Assembly (NCBI GenBank): GCA_009885185.1 | Contig: VFLF01000626.1 | Location: forward strand, 1 to 7,146 | Direction of reading: 5' to 3' | Source of the DNA: Nitrosomonadales bacterium | GTDB lineage: Bacteria > Pseudomonadota > Gammaproteobacteria > Burkholderiales > SG8-41 | Length of the DNA: 7,146 bases | Shown: positions 1 to 5,652 of the stretch, in pieces | Layout of the letters: the number at the start of each line of letters is the position of its first letter | Position numbering within the stretch: the stretch's first letter is position 1 | Translations under genes and position numbers: made by a program | Notes under the pieces: model-generated | Databases searched by the model: none | The model's input: only the letters and a program-made list of their open reading frames with translations | What the model was told of the DNA's origin: nothing

Positions 1-3
1 AGA

Positions 4-24
4 CGTGAGGAGTGAGGCGTGCTA
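4..24. repeat. Left array of 7-nt repeats (CGTGAGG)
   Basis: Two adjacent heptamers, CGTGAGG (4-10) and AGTGAGG (11-17), are followed by a partial unit starting CGTG. They are in reverse orientation to the CCTCACG units at 91-118, so the two arrays could pair around a roughly 70-nt spacer. This looks like a short, degenerate intergenic repeat rather than coding sequence. The array may extend left beyond the window. Confidence 0.5.
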
Positions 25-32
25 ATGTTGTG

Positions 33-61
33 TTGAGAGTTCTGCGAGCTAATGCGATGAT
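33..61 (+). promoter_or_regulatory. Candidate sigma-70 promoter for the GGT-fold gene
   Basis: TTGAGA at 33-38 matches the -35 consensus at 5 of 6 positions. It lies 17 nt before GATGAT at 56-61, which matches the -10 consensus at 4 of 6 and is preceded by TG plus one base (TGC), as in an extended -10. A transcript would start near 68, giving a leader of about 59 nt that contains the right-hand heptamer array. This is read by eye and the -10 is imperfect. Confidence 0.3.
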
Positions 62-90
62 AGCAAAAGCAACCCTTCCAACGCACCGCT

Positions 91-118
91 CCTCACGCCT
101 AACCTCTCACGCCTCACG
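91..118. repeat. Right array of 7-nt repeats (CCTCACG)
   Basis: Four consecutive heptamers are seen: CCTCACG (91-97), CCTAACC (98-104), TCTCACG (105-111) and CCTCACG (112-118). They are the reverse complement of the units at 4-17. The array ends 8 nt before the ATG of the hydrolase gene, where a ribosome binding site would be expected, and no Shine-Dalgarno sequence is visible there. Confidence 0.55.
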
Positions 119-126
119 AACACAAA

Positions 127-1695
127 ATGGAACACCTCATCCAGAATTGGAACGTGCGCAAGCCCGTCGCACGCTCGCGCGGCGGCATTGTTGCCACGCA
201 AAATCGCATCGCGGGCGAAGCCGGCATCAAGATACTTAAGGCCGGCGGCAATGCGGTGGATGCCGCGGTCGCCACCGGCTTGGCGCTCGCCGCCGTCGAG
301 CCTTGGAACAGCGGCTTGGGCGGCGTGGGTTTCATGCTGGTGTATCTGGCAAAAGAAAAACGCGTGCAGGTGGTCGATTTCGGGCCGATCTCACCGGGCG
401 CGCTGAACCCGGCGGATTTTCCGCTGACCGGCGGTTTCACCAGTGATTTGTTTACCTGGCCGACGGTAAAAGACGACCGCAATGTGCATGGCCCCAACTC
501 CATCGCCGTGCCCGGCCATATCGCCGGTCTGTCGCTGGCGCTAGAGAAATTCGGCAAGCTCAAATTCCGTGACGTGATTCAGCCCGCAATCGCGCTGGCC
601 GAGCAAGGCATGGCCGTTGATTGGTATCTCACGTTAAAGATCGCGATCACCGCGAAGGAGTTGTCGAAGTACCCAAGCACCGCCGGCGTGTATCTGCCCG
701 GCGGTTTTCCGCCGGTCACGCCTGCGGGCGCTAATCTTGAGCGGCTGCAACTCAAAGGCCTGGCGCAAACTATGCGCCGATTGGCCGATGCCGGCCCGCG
801 CGATTATTACGAAGGCGAGATCGCGCACAGCATCGCGCGTGACATCAAGGCGATGGGCGGCATCCTTTCGGCTGACGATCTGAAGCGCTACCACGCGCGT
901 ATCGTCGAGCCGATCACCACCGAATATCACGGCGCGCAACTGGCGCTGGCGCCCAACCTCACCGCCGGGCCGTCGATGTTGCGCACCATCGACCATTTGC
1001 GCGGCCTCTCGTTCAAACCCGGCATGCCGGATGCCGATGCCTTTCTCGCTTACGCCAAGGTGCTGCGCGATGCATTTGCCGAGCGTCTCACCACCATGGG
1101 CGACATGACCGAAGAAGGTGACCGCCGCGATCCCGCCTGCACCACGCATTTCAACGTGGTCGATGGCGAAGGCAACATGGTCGCGCATACGCAAACGCTG
1201 CTGTCGGTGTACGGCTCCAAGGTGGTGCTGCCGGAAACCGGCATCCTGATGAATAACGGCATAATGTGGTTCGACCCGCGGCCCGGTTCACCCAATTCAC
1301 TTGCGCCCAACAAACGCCCGCTGACCAATATGTGCCCGGTGATCGCGCACAAGGACGGTAAGGCGTGGTTCGCCGTCGGTGCGTCGGGCGGGCGCAAAAT
1401 TTTCCCGGCGGTGCTGCAACTCACTTCGTTTATGATCGATCACGGTCTGAGTCTTGAAGATGCCTTTCACCATCCGCGCATCGACGCCAGCGGCGGCGAT
1501 GTTGTCGGTGTTGACCCGCGCATGCCGGACGCGATCATCCAGAAACTCAAGGCGCAATTTCCCGTGAGTCTCACCGAGCTGGCGGTCTATCCGACCAACT
1601 TCGCCTGCCCCAGCAGCGTGTATCGGACGGCGGATGGCGAACACCACGGCGTGACCGATGTGATGTCGCCGTGGTCGGGCGCGGTGGCGGAGTAA
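127..1695 (+). CDS. Gamma-glutamyltransferase-fold Ntn hydrolase, divergent substrate pocket
   Basis: This 522-aa protein covers the whole gamma-glutamyltransferase family: an N-terminal GGNAVDAAVA block (residues 41-49), a GLGG loop (63-66), the processing site C338/T339 in CTTHFNVVD, and a late GASGG loop (418-422). Family knowledge says such proteins self-cleave before the Thr, here giving subunits of about 338 and 184 residues, with T339 as nucleophile. The second active-site Thr (E. coli T409) is kept as T357. Aligned by eye with E. coli GGT, other substrate-binding residues differ: R114 is G86, N411 is L359, D433 is W381, and S462/S463 are T400/N401. A true glutathione transpeptidase is therefore doubtful; an amidase or acylase on another substrate is more likely. 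There is no signal peptide, so it is probably cytoplasmic, like the YwrD-type shorter homologues. The start is the only good ATG, though it lacks a Shine-Dalgarno sequence. Confidence 0.9.
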   Translation: MEHLIQNWNVRKPVARSRGGIVATQNRIAGEAGIKILKAGGNAVDAAVATGLALAAVEPWNSGLGGVGFMLVYLAKEKRVQVVDFGPISPGALNPADFPLTGGFTSDLFTWPTVKDDRNVHGPNSIAVPGHIAGLSLALEKFGKLKFRDVIQPAIALAEQGMAVDWYLTLKIAITAKELSKYPSTAGVYLPGGFPPVTPAGANLERLQLKGLAQTMRRLADAGPRDYYEGEIAHSIARDIKAMGGILSADDLKRYHARIVEPITTEYHGAQLALAPNLTAGPSMLRTIDHLRGLSFKPGMPDADAFLAYAKVLRDAFAERLTTMGDMTEEGDRRDPACTTHFNVVDGEGNMVAHTQTLLSVYGSKVVLPETGILMNNGIMWFDPRPGSPNSLAPNKRPLTNMCPVIAHKDGKAWFAVGASGGRKIFPAVLQLTSFMIDHGLSLEDAFHHPRIDASGGDVVGVDPRMPDAIIQKLKAQFPVSLTELAVYPTNFACPSSVYRTADGEHHGVTDVMSPWSGAVAE

Positions 1696-1706
1696 GAATG
1701 AAAACC

Positions 1707-1784
1707 TTTGACGCAGATTGACGCAGATTTACGCAGATGAAAACCACACCAGCGCGGGGTTAATCTGCGTTAATCTGCGTCAAA
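1707..1784. repeat. Intergenic hairpin of 10-nt repeats (ACGCAGATT/AATCTGCGT), possible terminator
   Basis: The left arm holds three units of about 10 nt (GACGCAGATT, GACGCAGATT, TACGCAGATG; 1710-1739). The right arm holds two inverted units (TTAATCTGCG twice; 1760-1779). Positions 1707-1729 pair with 1762-1784 to give a 23-bp stem with one G.T pair and a loop of about 32 nt. The T-rich run TATTTTGTTTTT (1785-1796) follows directly, so the structure could end transcription from the hydrolase gene. Repeats of this style are scattered in intergenic regions of many bacteria, to my recollection, so it may equally be a mobile or structural repeat. Confidence 0.65.
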
Positions 1785-1787
1785 TAT

Positions 1788-1815
1788 TTTGTTTTTAAAA
1801 CAAATACTTACAGGA
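1788..1815 (+). promoter_or_regulatory. AT-rich dyad with ACAAATACTTA motif and ribosome binding site
   Basis: TTTGTTTT (1788-1795) and AAAACAAA (1797-1804) form an 8-bp inverted repeat around a single T. The right arm runs into ACAAATACTTA (1800-1810). AGGA at 1812-1815 lies 5 nt before the ATG at 1821 and is a convincing Shine-Dalgarno site. The 14-nt sequence AAAACAAATACTTA (1797-1810) recurs exactly on the minus strand at 5554-5567, at the start of the propeller gene. Its function is unknown. Confidence 0.45.
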
Positions 1816-1820
1816 CACTC

Positions 1821-2834
1821 ATGTTGAATGCAGCCATCGTCGGCCTCGGTCGCTGGGGACAAAACCTCGTCAACAGCATTCAAGGCAAGAGCGAAAAGAT
1901 ACGCGTCACGCTGGGCGTGCTGCGACATCCGGAAAACGCGCGCGACTACGCCGCCGCGAAAGGTTTTCCGCTGGTCGACAGCCTCGACAAGGCGCTGGCC
2001 GATCCGAATATCGACGCCATCATTCTCGCCACGCCGCACACCGCGCACGCGGAGCAAATCATCGCCTGCGCCAAGGCGGGCAAGCCGGTGTTTACCGAAA
2101 AACCGTTCACGCTCACCACCGACAGCGCGAAAGCCGCGTTGCGCGCGTGCGCCGACGCGAAGGTCATGCTCGCGGTCGGCTACAACTGGCGTTTTCAGCC
2201 TGCGCTGCAGGAAATGAAACGCGCAATTACCGATGGCCATCTTGGCAAGCTGTTGCACATGGAAGGCAACTTCAACGGCCCCAGTGTTTATCGCGTGGGT
2301 AAAGAACACTGGCGGCAGAATCGCGACGAAGGCCCCGCGGGCGGCATGACAGGGCGCGGCGTGCATGTCGTAGATGCGATGCTTTATCTTGCCGGCAAAA
2401 TCGACACCGTGCATGCGCAAAGCGCGCGACTGGCGCTCGACTACGGCACCGACGACACCACCTCGATGCTGTTCAAGTTCAGAAGCAACGCCACGGCGTA
2501 CTTAAGCACCGTGATCGCCACTGCCGAAACCTGGCGCCTGCAAGTGCTCGGCTCCAAAGGCTGGATGGAAGTGGGCGACGTGCAGCACCTGACCACATGG
2601 ACGCTGCGCACCTGTTTTTTTGATCCGGCGAATCCCTACGTGCATCCGCAGCCGCAGCTCGTGACATTCCCGGACACTAGCACCGAGCGCGCGGAACTGG
2701 AAAACTTCGCCGATGCCGTGCGTGAAAAACGCTTGCTGGCGGTGGCCGGCGGCGATGAACAGCACAACGTGACGGTGCTGGAAGCGATTTTAGCGTCAGC
2801 GGCAAGCGGCGCCACAGTACGCGTTACAGAATAA
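1821..2834 (+). CDS. Gfo/Idh/MocA-family NAD(P)-dependent oxidoreductase
   Basis: This 337-aa cytoplasmic protein has the normal family length and two-domain layout. The N-terminal Rossmann fold starts at the first residues with AAIVGLGRWG (GxGxxG at 8-13) and ends near the EKP motif (93-95), whose K94 is the usual catalytic lysine. The C-terminal alpha/beta domain carries GGMTGRGVHVVD (174-185) with the conserved H182. The family oxidises or reduces sugars, inositols and related polyols with NAD(P); the substrate cannot be read from sequence. In inositol dehydrogenase an Asp stands four residues before this His (K97/D172/H176 in Bacillus); here that position is G178, so the catalytic set is a variant. 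The ATG is set by AGGA 5 nt upstream. It lies 125 bp after the GGT-fold gene, with a strong hairpin between, so co-transcription is uncertain. It converges with the hydroxylase gene. Confidence 0.9.
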   Translation: MLNAAIVGLGRWGQNLVNSIQGKSEKIRVTLGVLRHPENARDYAAAKGFPLVDSLDKALADPNIDAIILATPHTAHAEQIIACAKAGKPVFTEKPFTLTTDSAKAALRACADAKVMLAVGYNWRFQPALQEMKRAITDGHLGKLLHMEGNFNGPSVYRVGKEHWRQNRDEGPAGGMTGRGVHVVDAMLYLAGKIDTVHAQSARLALDYGTDDTTSMLFKFRSNATAYLSTVIATAETWRLQVLGSKGWMEVGDVQHLTTWTLRTCFFDPANPYVHPQPQLVTFPDTSTERAELENFADAVREKRLLAVAGGDEQHNVTVLEAILASAASGATVRVTE

Positions 2835-2851
2835 TCTGTAGGTCGAGGCAA

Positions 2852-2870
2852 CCCCGGACTTGATCCGGGG
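2852..2870. terminator. Hairpin CCCCGGA-CTTGA-TCCGGGG between convergent genes
   Basis: A perfect 7-bp GC-rich stem (2852-2858 with 2864-2870) with a 5-nt loop starts 17 nt after the oxidoreductase stop codon. No T-run follows on either strand, so intrinsic termination is only plausible. The core CCGGACTTGATCCGG resembles palindromic intergenic repeats common in proteobacteria, to my recollection, so it may be a repeat that also serves as a transcript end. Confidence 0.5.
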
Positions 2871-2873
2871 GTA

Positions 2874-2926
2874 TCCCGCCTTCCGTGGTTACCCACTAAA
2901 GGCGGGATGGCTCCCGCCCTGCGGGA
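2874..2926. repeat. Compound palindromic repeat, two further hairpins
   Basis: TCCCGCCTT (2874-2882) pairs with AAGGCGGGA (2899-2907) over 9 bp, and inside it GTGG (2885-2888) pairs with CCAC (2893-2896) around TTAC, giving a stacked stem. A second hairpin, TCCCGC (2912-2917) with GCGGGA (2921-2926), has a 3-nt CCT loop. With the hairpin at 2852-2870 this makes a block of three palindromes about 75 bp long. It overlaps the last ten or so codons of the minus-strand hydroxylase gene. It could protect or terminate both convergent transcripts. Confidence 0.6.
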
Positions 2927-3870
2927 ATCATGGCGTTTTTTAACCGTACCAGCCCCAGCCACTGCTGGCGCCAGAATCCGATGCCGTAATCGCGGCCGTC
3001 GAGTTGATCGCGAATGCCCGTCGGTTCGTAACCCGGCGTGAAATCCGCCGTGCGAAACACGATATCCCACAGCGGAAACAGCACCGCGAAATTGCACCCT
3101 TGATAGCGCCCTTCGTGTCCCGCGCCGATGGCGTGATGCCGGCGGTGAAACAGCGGGCTTACCAGCAGCCTGCTACCCAGCCGACCGAAGCCGAGGCGCG
3201 TATTGGCATGCGACAGGCTCTCAATCATGCGCGCGCCGACAATCATCATGACAAACTGGCTCGACGGCACCCCCAGCGCAAGTGCTGCCATCGCCACCGC
3301 GGCCGAGGTGATGACATCATCGAGCAAGTGGTTGCGGTCATCCGTCCAGAAACTCATCTGGCGCTGACTGTGATGCAGGCTGTGCAAGGCCCACCACCAG
3401 TGAAAGCGATGCTGCCAGCGATGCAGCCAGTATTCGATAAAATCTATGGAGATCACAAATAGAATAAACGCTGCCAGGCCGTTGCGTTCGATACCCGGAA
3501 TGATGTCCTCGATGTTGGGGCGCACCATGTCATTCATGCGCAACCACGCGTCCAGCTCGCCTACCGGCACCACCAGCAGCAGAAAAATCAGCAGCGGCAA
3601 CACCCCCAACCGGTGCAGCCAGGTGTAGATCACATCGGAGCGGACGGCTTTTCTGTCCTGCCACTGCTCAATTGGCCGCCAAGACTCCAGCGGCTTCAAG
3701 AGCGCGAACAATACCGCAATTTCGATGACACCGATCATCACCGTGCCGACGGCCTCGTGCGCCTCTTCCACATAAGCCATCAGGCCGAGGCTGAAAATCA
3801 ACGGTTGCACCGCCGTCTCGAACAACCAGCCCTGCGCGGCAGCAAACGCCTGCATTAGCGCATCGATCAC
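2896..3870 (-). CDS. Fatty acid hydroxylase / sterol desaturase superfamily membrane protein
   Basis: The chosen product is 324 aa, an integral-membrane di-iron oxygenase of the fatty acid hydroxylase superfamily (PF04116 type). All eight histidines are present: HRWQH (H150, H154), HSLHH (H163, H166, H167) and HRRHH (H242, H245, H246). Hydrophobic segments lie near residues 42-58, 88-104, 132-148 and 186-213. Such enzymes hydroxylate or desaturate lipids, sterols or hopanoid-like substrates with O2; this substrate is unknown. The GTG start (3868-3870) was chosen because it overlaps the TGA of the deacetylase gene by 4 nt (GTGA) and has GAAGG 7 nt upstream. A TTG at 3897 and an ATG at 3855 are alternatives. 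The C-terminal tail after LVRLK is encoded by the intergenic repeat block and is probably an added extension. It is the last gene of the three-gene run. Confidence 0.9.
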   Translation of the reverse strand: MIDALMQAFAAAQGWLFETAVQPLIFSLGLMAYVEEAHEAVGTVMIGVIEIAVLFALLKPLESWRPIEQWQDRKAVRSDVIYTWLHRLGVLPLLIFLLLVVPVGELDAWLRMNDMVRPNIEDIIPGIERNGLAAFILFVISIDFIEYWLHRWQHRFHWWWALHSLHHSQRQMSFWTDDRNHLLDDVITSAAVAMAALALGVPSSQFVMMIVGARMIESLSHANTRLGFGRLGSRLLVSPLFHRRHHAIGAGHEGRYQGCNFAVLFPLWDIVFRTADFTPGYEPTGIRDQLDGRDYGIGFWRQQWLGLVRLKNAMIPAGREPSRL

Positions 3871-4625
3871 GCGGGCGCCTTCAGCGTGGCAAAACAAAAC
3901 CCGCGCGCCTTCAAACCCTCGAGCAGAGGATCGAATACTGCGGGCGCCCAGCCGTCCTTGCGCGAACGGATGCCAAGGTGCATGACCAGAATGTCGCCAT
4001 CGCGTATGTCACGCAGCGCGTTTTTCAGCAACAGGTCGTTGGGATAGGTTTCAGAAGGCAGCTCGTCGCCGAGAAATCCCGCCTGCGCCCATTTCACGTG
4101 ACTGTAACCGCAAGTCTTGGCAAATTGCAGGCTCATCGGCGTGGTGATACCGCCCGGCGCACGCCACAGTCGCTCCAGCTTTTTCCCGGTCATTTTCTGA
4201 AACACATCCTCGACGCGATTCAGTTCGCCGCACATTGCCGCCTGATCGAATTCCTCTCTCTTGCCGTTCATATGCACATAGCGCGTGCGACCGTCTTTCA
4301 TGTCGCCGCGAAAATAACCGTGATGCCAGGTGTGCGTGCCGAACGTATGCCCCTCGGCCACGCGCGCTTTCCAGAAATCCGCCCAACTGGGATCGAGCGA
4401 ATAATCGCCGCGCCAGGTTTTTTCATTGGCGAGAAAAAACGTCGCCTTGACGTTGTGCTTGTTCAGGGTGCGCGCGATATGCTCGGCGTGATTCATCCAG
4501 CCAGTATCGATGGTCAGATACAGCGTGCCTTTGCATTGTTGTGCAACCACCACCGGCGCCCACGCCAGCAGCAACACCGCCAGCCAGCTACTCGCGCGGC
4601 GCATGGCTGTGGATGTAGATGCCAT
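3867..4625 (-). CDS. Secreted polysaccharide deacetylase (NodB fold) with TIDTG variant motif
   Basis: This 252-aa protein has an N-terminal signal peptide (RR, hydrophobic LAVLLLAWAPVVVA, likely cleavage before QQC) and then one NodB domain, so it acts outside the cytoplasmic membrane. Carbohydrate esterase family 4 motifs are seen in order: TIDTG (38-42), HTWHH (98-102, both metal His), RAPGG (155-159) and VMH (H216). Known enzymes remove N- or O-acetyl groups from chitin-like glycans or peptidoglycan using a metal held by Asp-His-His. Here the second Asp of TFDDG is T41; PdaA of Bacillus also departs from the motif (TFDNG), so activity is still possible. The catalytic-base Asp (D40) is kept. 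M8 (4604) is an equally good start and gives a more typical short signal peptide; neither start has a clear Shine-Dalgarno site. The 5' end overlaps the propeller gene, and the stop overlaps the hydroxylase GTG. Confidence 0.9.
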   Translation of the reverse strand: MASTSTAMRRASSWLAVLLLAWAPVVVAQQCKGTLYLTIDTGWMNHAEHIARTLNKHNVKATFFLANEKTWRGDYSLDPSWADFWKARVAEGHTFGTHTWHHGYFRGDMKDGRTRYVHMNGKREEFDQAAMCGELNRVEDVFQKMTGKKLERLWRAPGGITTPMSLQFAKTCGYSHVKWAQAGFLGDELPSETYPNDLLLKNALRDIRDGDILVMHLGIRSRKDGWAPAVFDPLLEGLKARGFCFATLKAPA

Positions 4626-5574
4626 GGGGCGAGCGGCCGACCGGAATCTGCGTCTTGACTTTTTTGCTCTCCATGTCGATCACCGTGACTTTCTGTATCC
4701 AGCGCGAGGTGACCCACAGTTCCTTGCCGTCAGCGGTGAGCTCCATGCAGTCCGGCCCGCCAGGAACGGCAAAGGTTTCCAGTACCGACAACGCGGTCAT
4801 GTCGAGTATGGAAACACTGTTCGCCACCCGATTGGTCACCAGCAGGCGACGCTTGTCACCCATTGGCAGAAAGTTGTGCGCGCCGGGAGCGGTAACGATT
4901 TTTTTCACCACTTCGCGCTTGCGCCAGTCAATCACCGCGACAAAGTTTTCACCCATCACGCCCACCAGCACGTGCTTGTCGTCGGGTGTCATCCAGATGC
5001 CCGCCGGCTGCTTGCCCACCGGCAGCGTTGCCACTACCTTGTGGTCAAGCATATCGATGATCGCGATATTGTTGGTGTGCTGCAAAGTCACGAACACATG
5101 GCGGTTATCCTTGCTAAAGGCGATATGGCTCGGGCCCTTGGGCGTGGGCAACCGTTTCACCAGCTTCAGGTCGTCGGCGGTGTAAATATCGACACGATCC
5201 AGCGCCAGCGACGCCGCCACGAACCACTTGCGATCCGGTGAATAGCCCAGTTGATAGGCATCGCTGATTTTGTCAACGCGCTTTTGCTGCGCGCCGGTGA
5301 CCGGATCGTAAAACACCAGATCGTTGCTCTGCACATTGGCAACGATCAGCGATTTGTCGTCCGGTGTCGCCATCAGGTGATGCGGCTCGCGCCCCACGCG
5401 GTTGCGCGAAATTTCCTTGTAGGTTTTGGTGTCGATCAGACTCACGGTATCTTCGGCGGAATTCAGCACGAAGGCCACCTGCGCCTGCGCAGCCGGCAAC
5501 CAGAGCAAACCCACGGCCAGCCACAGCCGAGGCCCCACTGCGCATAATTTACATAAGTATTTGTTTTTAAACAT
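4588..5574 (-). CDS. Secreted YVTN/YncE-type seven-bladed beta-propeller protein
   Basis: This 328-aa protein begins with a lysine-bearing N-region, a hydrophobic core (LWLAVGLLWLP, 18-27) and an AQA cleavage site after residue 31, so it should be periplasmic. The rest is a set of about seven repeats of roughly 40 residues, each with a strand like VSLID or VAVID, a turn of the type VGxxPxG (GREPHH 61-66, GKQPAG 187-192, GRSPHG 313-318) and PDDK or ADGK before the next strand. This is the YVTN beta-propeller repeat, related to E. coli YncE and to the propeller of cytochrome cd1 nitrite reductase. No CxxCH haem site is present, so it is a binding or scaffold protein rather than a cytochrome. 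Its ligand is unknown. AGGA 6 nt before the ATG supports this start. It leads an overlapping run with the deacetylase and hydroxylase, suggesting a joint envelope role. Confidence 0.88.
   Translation of the reverse strand: MFKNKYLCKLCAVGPRLWLAVGLLWLPAAQAQVAFVLNSAEDTVSLIDTKTYKEISRNRVGREPHHLMATPDDKSLIVANVQSNDLVFYDPVTGAQQKRVDKISDAYQLGYSPDRKWFVAASLALDRVDIYTADDLKLVKRLPTPKGPSHIAFSKDNRHVFVTLQHTNNIAIIDMLDHKVVATLPVGKQPAGIWMTPDDKHVLVGVMGENFVAVIDWRKREVVKKIVTAPGAHNFLPMGDKRRLLVTNRVANSVSILDMTALSVLETFAVPGGPDCMELTADGKELWVTSRWIQKVTVIDMESKKVKTQIPVGRSPHGIYIHSHAPRE
5548..5567 (-). promoter_or_regulatory. AT-rich start-site motif (ACAAATAC-TTA-TGTAAA) in the propeller gene
   Basis: Read on the minus strand, ACAAATACTTATGTAAA (5564-5548) lies in the first codons of the propeller gene. 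It matches the leader of the DadA-like gene (6939-6923) at 15 of 17 positions. The overlapping 14 nt AAAACAAATACTTA (5567-5554) is identical to 1797-1810 upstream of the oxidoreductase. If translation really began at the GTG of V13 (5538), the motif would sit upstream of the start in all three genes; the AGGA site argues for the ATG instead. Its role is unknown. Confidence 0.35.
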
Positions 5575-5652
5575 TTATTTTCCTAACATGCATTATCACT
5601 GCACAAGCGCCTTCTCCATTAACGCTTATGACCCAATAGCCGCAGACAAATT

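Noticed and set aside
1707..1784. Possible CRISPR-like array
   Set aside because: The units are about 10 nt, adjacent without spacers, and inverted in the second half. This is a hairpin repeat, not a CRISPR.
1770..2420. Minus-strand open frame (216 codons) opposite the oxidoreductase gene
   Set aside because: It covers the Rossmann and EKP-coding region of a convincing gene, and its own translation shows no family motif.
3978..4658. Plus-strand open frame (226 codons) opposite the deacetylase gene
   Set aside because: It is antisense to the NodB motifs, has no domain of its own, and lacks a clear ribosome binding site.
4510..5241. Long plus-strand open frame (243 codons) opposite the propeller and deacetylase genes
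   Set aside because: It is antisense to two well-supported genes with clear domains. The translation is rich in His, Arg and Gln with no recognisable motif, as expected for the complement of GC-rich coding sequence.
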